A stretch of 64,000 bases of DNA from JAMZMI01 sp049115715 (GTDB taxonomy: Bacteria > Bacteroidota > Bacteroidia > Cytophagales > Cyclobacteriaceae): the NCBI GenBank assembly GCA_049115715.1, contig JAGDZQ010000006.1:558001-622000 (forward strand), written 5' to 3'. Of this stretch, positions 53,901-62,900 are shown one piece after another. Under the pieces are notes generated by a model. That model saw only the letters and a program-made list of their open reading frames with translations. It was not told the DNA's origin and ran no database searches. The position numbers were made by a program, and so were the translations under genes. The first letter of the stretch is position 1, and each line of letters starts with the position of its first letter.

Positions 53901-56900
53901 TGTAGGTATATGAAATAATATGCGTGGTAGTTACTCCAACCCTATCAGTTCCTAAGGCAGCAGCCATGGACTGAGTATTTAGCAAAGCTGTACCATCACC
54001 ATTGTCTATCAAACCACCAGTATTGATAGAATAAACACCAGTGTTGGCTATATCTGATTCTCCATTGATGGTAACTTCGGCTCCAATTAGTATATCTCCG
54101 TAATCATAACAGTATTTTTCAAAATTAAAGATTTCCTCATCGGTAGTGACATCCCCAAAAGAGACGTCTTCTGCCTTAGGTTGCTTATATAATAGAATTT
54201 GAGTTGGTTCGCTGGCGCATCCGCTAAAACCATCTATAATACTGTTTACTTCTGTCACGTATATCGCATAAACTTCTTCAATTTCAATATCTGAAGCAAT
54301 ATTGAGCTGTTTCTCACTTCCGTCCAAGAGCTCTAAAACCTCACCATTGAGCTGAGCAAGCGTTATACTTGTAGCGGTATCCAGTGCTTCCGATTCATCT
54401 AAAAACTCATTGGGGTACCAAACATACTGCGCTCCAGGATTCACACTTGTAATAGCAATAATTTCACTGGAAGGGTCAGCCAATTGTTCGCAGAAATCAA
54501 AATCATTGATCACCAAATCAGGACCACTTCCCGGAGTATCTGGTGATTCAGGCTGAGGATATACGATAATAGTGACTTCTGTTCTTTCACCTTCAATTCC
54601 GTCAAATGTCGCTCCAGCCAAATTAGCTCCAATATTAATTACTTGACTAACATATACGGTAGTATCTACCATCAACCCATTTATGGCAAGATTATTTATA
54701 TCAGCAATTATAAATTCATTGTCAGAATCTGGCTTAGTAACAGGAACTTCATTTTCTTCCACATTATCAGTACTCTTGGCATACCATTTAAAAGTAGAGC
54801 CTCCAATAATATTCTCCACTCCGCTGTAGATAATTATTGTTGAATTATCTGTTACATTATTATCACATTGTGGATTAGGGTTAGTGGCATTGGGTGCCGG
54901 TGGCACCATGAATACAAATAACTCAAGTAATGGGCTTTCACATCCCTGAAAATCACTCACTCCTTCTCCAATATCTTGTATCTGAGAAACATGGAACTTG
55001 TATCTCCCGTTACCGACCGTATCAGGAAGATTTAGTTGCGCCGAAGTGGCAGATGAACCGCTATGGATACTATCTAGGGTTCCATCTTCATTTCGATCAA
55101 AGTACCAAATGAATTTTTCTCCTGCATGGCCTTCACCAATTATTGAGACCCCATTTTCATTTACTTCATCCTCTCCAAACAAGGTTTTTCCAGACACAGT
55201 TTCAGGAGCTGGTGGAACTTTAAACACGTTTATTGTCACAAACTGCATATCTGAAAACTCAGTCTCACAGCCAGAGAAGATGATCTCAGAACCTGATTGA
55301 ATACTATCATTCTCCTGAGAAACAAGAAAATACCTCGTTCCTTCATTAGCAGTCAAAATTCTTAGGTCTTCAGCTGTGACTGTATCTTGTCCATTATTAT
55401 TGGCTAGAGTAGTTGATTCTGGAGTTGAAATTATAACATTTCGATTTTCATCAGCGGCATACCATCTAATAATCGCATTAGGTGATACGTTGCTTACTTC
55501 AAACAAAGCGTCTTCTAATCCACCTACGCAATAGCTAATTTCAGAGGTAGCCGAAGAATTGATAGTCAAATTTGGAGTGGTCGGGTCTGGAAACACTGTA
55601 ATATCTACTTGAGTGGCGCTGCTCTCACATCCCGCGAAACCGGTTGCAGAATTACTCTCAGTGACTTGCGAAACCCAATAGGTATACGTTCCTGCCATGT
55701 TTATATCCAGTCCTACAGTTTCTAATTCGCTTTGAACAACAAAGACATCATTGAATGCATCAACGGTGATTGGAGTCGTTTCAGGGGAACCTGAATTGTC
55801 TCTATACCATCTGTATTCAGAACCGGATGTCTGAGGGGTAGTAATGGTAGATAAATCCTCCCCTGAACAAACGTAATAAGAAACTATGCCGGCTTCATTA
55901 AAGCCATTAAACTCATCAGGGTCTGGTGCATTTGGAATTACATTGATATCAATGGTGAATTTTCTCAATGAACTCTCACAGCCAATAAACTGAGAACTTC
56001 CGGAAGGGAAATTATTATCATAATCCGTTTGAGATATATAAAAGACTAACTGTGTGCTATCAATCGCTGAAAAAGTAAAGTAATTGGACTTGAAGTCCGA
56101 ATCAACCAATACAAAATCATCCGTGACTAAACCCGAGTGATAGGTATCTACCAAGGTTTGTGTTTCATCGTAAATATTGTAGTAGCTCTCTGCAAAGACC
56201 TCTGTATTTAAGGAGGCATCAACTACAATATCATTTAGGGTTACTGCCTGACCATCTGTTACACAATATTCGAAAACATACTCAGACTCATCCAAGTCAC
56301 TATTAAATGCATTGGTTACGCCCATTCCATCCACAAGTGTAGTTACTACTGGCAATATTGGGTCAGGATAAATTTCGATTCTTATTTGCTTAGTTTCTGA
56401 TTCACAACCAGCGAAACTGGTAGCATTGACTCCAATGTTATCTGTTATCGTATAATAAAAGATTTTAGTCTGTCTTCCAGTTGGTTCATCGTTGTTTCCA
56501 AAGAATGCACTTGCAACATCTAGTGTTTCATTATTACTTCCACTGATATTGGCAGATGATATCGGACTTGATCCATCACTGTTGTTATACCAGTTAATCA
56601 TATCCGTACCAGAAACATTTACTGTAAGAGAACCTACTGTTTCTCCTTCGCAATACTCTAGTAGATACCCACTATTATCTCCGTCAGAGATACCTGCAAA
56701 ACTGGATTCATCCATTAGCGGTAATGCTGGTATTTCTAATATTTCAAAATCAACTTGTATGGTACTGTTACATGATGCATCCGTTAAATCAGGCGAAGTA
56801 TAGACGATTCTATACAATCCAAATTCTTCTTCAGTCGGATATTCGTTTCCGTCATCATCAGGATCTGCGGGATTGAAATTTGCTGTAGTGCGTACTCCGC

Positions 56901-59900
56901 CAACATTTTGATAGTCTGTTCCATCATGCTTTTGTAATTGATAAGCCAGTATGGATCCTTCCATAGTCCCCTCGGCTGAAATTATCTGACTGGAAATATC
57001 GAAATCGCCATCATCATTACAATAGTATTGGTTGATATTTGTAATAGTTACTGTTGGCTCTCTATAAATAGTTATTATTTCGGTGGCAAGCTCAATTTCT
57101 GCATCAGTAATTTCATCTTTCACGAAATAAACAAACTCTAAAGGAATGCTATAAACTGTTCCCACCAACTGCCCATCTAAAGTGGTAGGGTCAAAGTTCC
57201 ACCCTGTAAGGGTATTTGGATTACCAGAAGTAGAAGTTGGAATGGTAGTCAATACAGTACTGGTAAGCTCTGTTCCCCGAATATCTCCAGTAAAATCATA
57301 AACCTTAATCGTGAAAAAGTCTGGATTCTCATCATCTCCGTCCGAATCACCAACATAATCCACGCCAGAAGGCCCTACCATTGTTAGCATTGCTGACATA
57401 TCGTACTGACAATAGTTTACTTCTTGAGATGGACTGCTTGCCAATACCTGATCAGCATTGACCACAAAGACTTCCACTGAGTATGTCGCTGTTACACCAT
57501 TGGCAATATTTGTCAATGCATATGAGATTACACTTCTCCCCTCTGAAGTAGCTGATGGAATGAATCTTATAGAAGAGCCATCCTCAGTTGGCACGGTGAA
57601 ATCATCGTTTAAGTTTAATCCAGTAAGTCCGTCTCCTGAATAGATAGAAGAATATCCTGATGGGTAAGTGAATTTAAATGTTGTACCAGCTCCATCGTCA
57701 ACTGAAAAGGCCGTAGACCCAGAGCTGTTTTCAAGCCTGATAACCGCTACAGAAAATTTGGTAGCCACACTTTCACAACTACTTGTCGTGCTGCCGTCTT
57801 CTACAGTAATCCAAAAAGTAGTAATTCCAATACTTGCATCTGCACTTGCAAAACCCAGATCGCTTAATGTTGGTGTGTAGGTATCTGAATTAGAAACCGC
57901 GGTATAACTATCAACAAGTGTCGTCAGTGATGCATCAGAATAAATGTTAACAACATCATCCTGCGATGGCAAACCAATTGTCATTGGAGTCAATGTAAGT
58001 GCAAAATCATCCTTATTATATACTGTTACACCATCCTCTAAACCATTGGCACTAGAACCCACAGCAATTTCAAGTATTCCACTAGCTATTTCTAAAATAT
58101 ATGGATTCGGACTGGCAGAAGTCACGATCTCTGGAGCATCATACGGTGAAATGGTCGTCAAACTCCCAAAGACAGTTCCATCACCATCATTCGCCAAGTA
58201 TATATTGCCATTACCTCCCGATCTTAGAATTGAACTTGATCCAGTCACAGATCCAGTTGCAGAAATTTGCAAACCACTTATAGTAAGCACATCCAGGGCG
58301 GCTGTTAGATTGTTATTTGTATAAATAAGTGACAGAACCGTAGTTCCGATATATGAGGTACTTATTGCATCAACATCTCCTCCATTGTCACTAAAGACCG
58401 GAGTTACTGCCGTATTAAATTCAAAATCTGCTATATCATCTCCATTAACATCAGGAAGTTCTAATCTCAATGTTCTATTTGCACCTGAGTTTACGAAATC
58501 TGTTTCAATGGTTTCAGTAATTACAATGTCATCTAGTGAGAAAAAGTCACCTTCCAAACAAAAGTCACTTAGTGAAGGAGCCGTTACAATTACACCTCCG
58601 GATGTTATATCAACCAATGTCAATGTCGAAAGGTTAGAACCAGGTTGTACTTCATCTTCGGTAACCAGATACAGGTCATAATTCGTTCTATCAGCATCTA
58701 GACTAAGATCTACGATATAATCAACCCCTGCTGCTGTAGCATCAATTGTTCCTGAACCTCCTGCTATAGTATTAGGAACAGTACCCGCTTTCACCGTGGC
58801 ATTGGTAACACCTGCTTGTCCATCGGGCACTACAGCATAGTAGATCTTTCCTACTTCCGACTGACTTAAAGTCAGTGTTAAATCTCTTCCAAATATTACT
58901 TCCGAGTGCGTTAAAACTGGTGCTTCATCATCAAAATTAACAGAGAAATCTGTCTCAGAAATAGAATTACCTGCAACATCTGTCACTCCTTCGTCCGTCA
59001 TTCTTACTGTGATAATTGCAGTCTGATTATCCGTAGGGTTCACCTCAAATGTGTAAACATCTGTTGAAGGGTTTAGAAAGTTTGCTATTGTTCCATTTCC
59101 TGTGGTTATGCTAAAATCAGAAATTGCAAGTCCAATAACTGATTCGCTCATAGTTGCGGTTACAATAAAAGGATCTGATCGCGTTGGAGATTCAGTAACC
59201 GAAAATGCAACAGTTGGATTCGTATTATCAATGGTCATAGAGGATGCATCCGTAATATCAGATTCATCAACCTCGACACCAGGGTTTCCGGCTTTATCAG
59301 TGAAGTTTACTGTGAAAGTCACAGCCCCATTCGCATCATCTCTGTCAACATCATAATAAGCAGTCCAAATTTCATTTACAGCATCTATCTCTGTAAGTGT
59401 AACCGCACCGCTCACAAAAAAACCTCCGCTTTTAAATACTACTATTGGGTCTGAAAGAAGGTCGTCACTAAAATCCATTGTAATAACGACTCTATCTGGT
59501 GAGTCTAAACCTGAATCAGGGTCGTCCCCCTTTGCGAGTGCATCACTTCCAGATACGGTGGCTATACTTAGGGCGGTTACTGTAGGGATCTGCGTATCAA
59601 TAATGATTTCTTTATTGTCGCCCAAAGAGTTTGTTGAACTTGGAGCAGCTAACGTCAAATCTGCAGCATTCGCATTTAATGATTGATCGTTGATTGAGCC
59701 ACCATTTAGTTGAAGTGCTCCTGTAGAAATATAATCTAAATCCGAGGTTACATCGCCTGCCTGAACAGTGTAATCATAAGTAAGAATGGAAGAACCAGAT
59801 CCACTGGTCAAATCAATTACTTCGTCTGTAGTGCCCGTTTCTAATGTAAGTTGGGGTGTACCTGAAACAGTCACAGGTTCGCTGAAAGTAACCTGTATAG

Positions 59901-62900
59901 GGATGATATCTCCAGCATTGTAAGAAGTATTTGCAACAGAAGAGGTAACATTTTTCACAATCGGAACAGCTTGGTCATCCACAGTAATTGAGGCATCTGA
60001 GGAAGCTAAATTACCCGCCAAATCTGCAAGTGTTCCTTGAGTGTATGATACTGTTACGGTTGCTGATCCTGTCACAGAAACCTCAAGTGTAACGTATTGA
60101 TCAGCATCATTCGCATCCAAAGTGTTTTGTACATCGTCTGTTCCTCCATTGGTTGAAATTTGCGATATACTGCCGCTGCTCAATGCAAAATCACTTGAAA
60201 CTGCTGACGATGGAGTCTCATCCACTTCCTCACTTACCTCAATGACGATTTCATCTATATCTCCATTTCCATCCACATCATATTGCCAAGCTTTTGTAAG
60301 TTCAGGACGAACACCATCAACTTCTATATTGTTATTGGAAGCCAAGTCATCGCCTCCAGTTCCAACTATCGTAGGAAGTACATTTATGGCTGTGTTCGCC
60401 GCAGCATCGCTAATGGTAGCTTCATTTGATAATAATGATGTATTGCTATTTACGTAATTTAAATCAGCTGCTACATCGCCCTCTTGAATAGTGTAATTAA
60501 AAACCAAAGTATTGGAACCCGAACCACTTGTCATATCCACGATCTGATCAAATGTGCCCGTCTCAAGTCTTAAAGTTGGATCCAGAACTCCTGGATTGGT
60601 AACATTGACTGTCTCACTAAATACAACTTGCAATGGAATAGTAGCTCCTATACCAAACAATCCATTGGAAGCAGAAGTCACATCAAGCACTCTTGGTAAA
60701 GCTACATCTACGACTGTAATTGCTGGATTTGCAACTGCCTCGTTACCCCCTAGATCGGAAACATTAAATGCCCCAACTAAACTATAAGCTAAAGAAACGG
60801 CTTCTGTAGAACCAATATCAGTCACCTCAAGTGTGATATATTGATCGGTATCAGAAATATCACTTCCATTTCCAATATTTGCAGAACTTCCAGCTACATC
60901 AGAGATAGCACTAACTGTGCCTGTTCCAAGCACAAAATCAGCTACTTCAAAAACAGCAACGGAAACATCCTCACTCATTTCTATCAATATTTCATCAATG
61001 TCACCATCCGCGTTAATGTCGTACTCAGTTGCATTTACAAATGTTGGTAAGACTCCATCCACAACCAATGCTTTATTAGCTCCTAATGAATTCGCCGCTC
61101 CTGGTGATGGTAGAGTTGTATTTGCTTCGTTTGTGTTTCCTGATTGATCTTCAATCGTTATGCCTCCTACGGAATTGATAGTAAGAGAATTAGAATCTAC
61201 GTAATCTAAATCATCAGATTCATCTCCTGATTGAACCGTATAGTCAAAGGTTAGTTCCGACGAGTTGGTGCCGCTTGCATAATTTATTATTCTATCAACA
61301 GCACCGGTTTCAAGCGTTAATGTTGGTATCCCTGAAACATCGACTACTTCACTAAATGTCAATTGAATAGAAATGGACTCTCCAATAATATATGCTGGAT
61401 CAACTCCACCAGAATTAGTGCTTAAAGAATTAACAGAAGTAACCACAGGGTCGGCCTGATCTACTTCTGTAATGGAAAGATTACTAATTGCCGCCCTAGT
61501 AGCCAAATCAACTGTTGAGGTTCGTGTAAATGAAACAGGCACAGTGGCAGTACCGGTCACTCCCACTTGGAAAGTAATAAACTCATCTGAAGATTCAGCA
61601 TCTAATGTATTACTCACATCGGTATGAAGCGTTTTTTCAGGGTCTCCTAAATCTCCATCACCTACTAATCCATTGATGGTATATTCAGTATTAGAGACAG
61701 AAGCGTATCTAATGCCTTCGCTAAATTCAATTACTACTTCATCAATATCTCCATTCGCATCGGTATCAAATTGATGTGATTGAATAACGATAGGATTTGC
61801 TCTGTCAGATTCAATGATCTCAGTGTTAGTATCTAACGTATTTCCTACTAAATCAGCTCCCGTTCCTGCCACGTATGTTACTGTCCCTACAGCTGTTCCT
61901 AATATTCCAGTGCCAGACTCAGCATCATCTACTTCTATCGTCAACCATTGATCATTTACCGTGCCCCCTACTCCTAATGATGTTATACCATCAAGACTAT
62001 TCGAAATAGTAATATTCGTCCCAAATGATTGCGATGTGGCTCCTGAAATTGTAAAATCATTTACACTGAAAGTAGCATCGTCAATATCCTCACTAAAGAA
62101 AAAAGCAATTTCATCTATGCTTCCATCATTGTCTACGTCAAAATAGTAAGCTACGGTTATTGTTGGTTTTGTTAAATCGACATTTAATGATGCACTACCT
62201 CCTCCTTCATTTTCCGCCTCATCAGAAGCCGTTACAACTACTGTATAGGTTCCTTCGGGTAAAGTTGCAATAGTATTATCGGCAATAGACCAGGTATAAG
62301 GTCCTACCCCAGAGATGGTAGCAGCATAGTCATTACCATTTACAAATACATTTACAGGAAGATTTTCATTGATCGAACCTGAAAGCGGAGGGGTCTCATC
62401 ATTAGTAGACAGTCCACTCGTATCGATGGTTAAAATAGGTTTGGTTTTATCGATGGTAACCGTTGGAGAATCCTGCGAGCCTCCAGCATCTGGACCAACA
62501 AACGCATTACCACTATTATCAAGAATATCTCCACTGGTATTGTCGATATTAATCAATATTGTTCCATCACTATTTAAGTCAGTAACGGTTACCGTATATC
62601 TGGTTGCCGAAATTTGGTTAAAATCATCAATAGAGGCACTTCCTCCAAGTGTTCCTCCAAGAGTAATATCAGTACCTGGATTTATACTCTGGATTTCCTC
62701 ATCAAAGTCAAGTATGAAAATAATTTGGTCATCGCTTGTACTAGAAACAGTTCCCGTGTTAGGTTCATCAACAGTTATGGTTAACCTGGGACCTTCGTTA
62801 TCAACGCCTGTCGTGAAGGTATAATTTGGACTATCTAAACCTGAAAAATCATTCCCGCTCGCATCATCGAAAGCTTTATTATCAATCGTTACTTCATAAA

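Noticed and set aside
62369..62824. A 151-codon plus-strand frame opposite the giant gene, and similar ones at 57944-58324, 59102-59356 and 60122-60457
   Set aside because: They are antisense to a continuous minus-strand gene rich in Ser, Thr, Gly and Asp codons, whose complement has few stops. The products are low-complexity and no promoter is seen.
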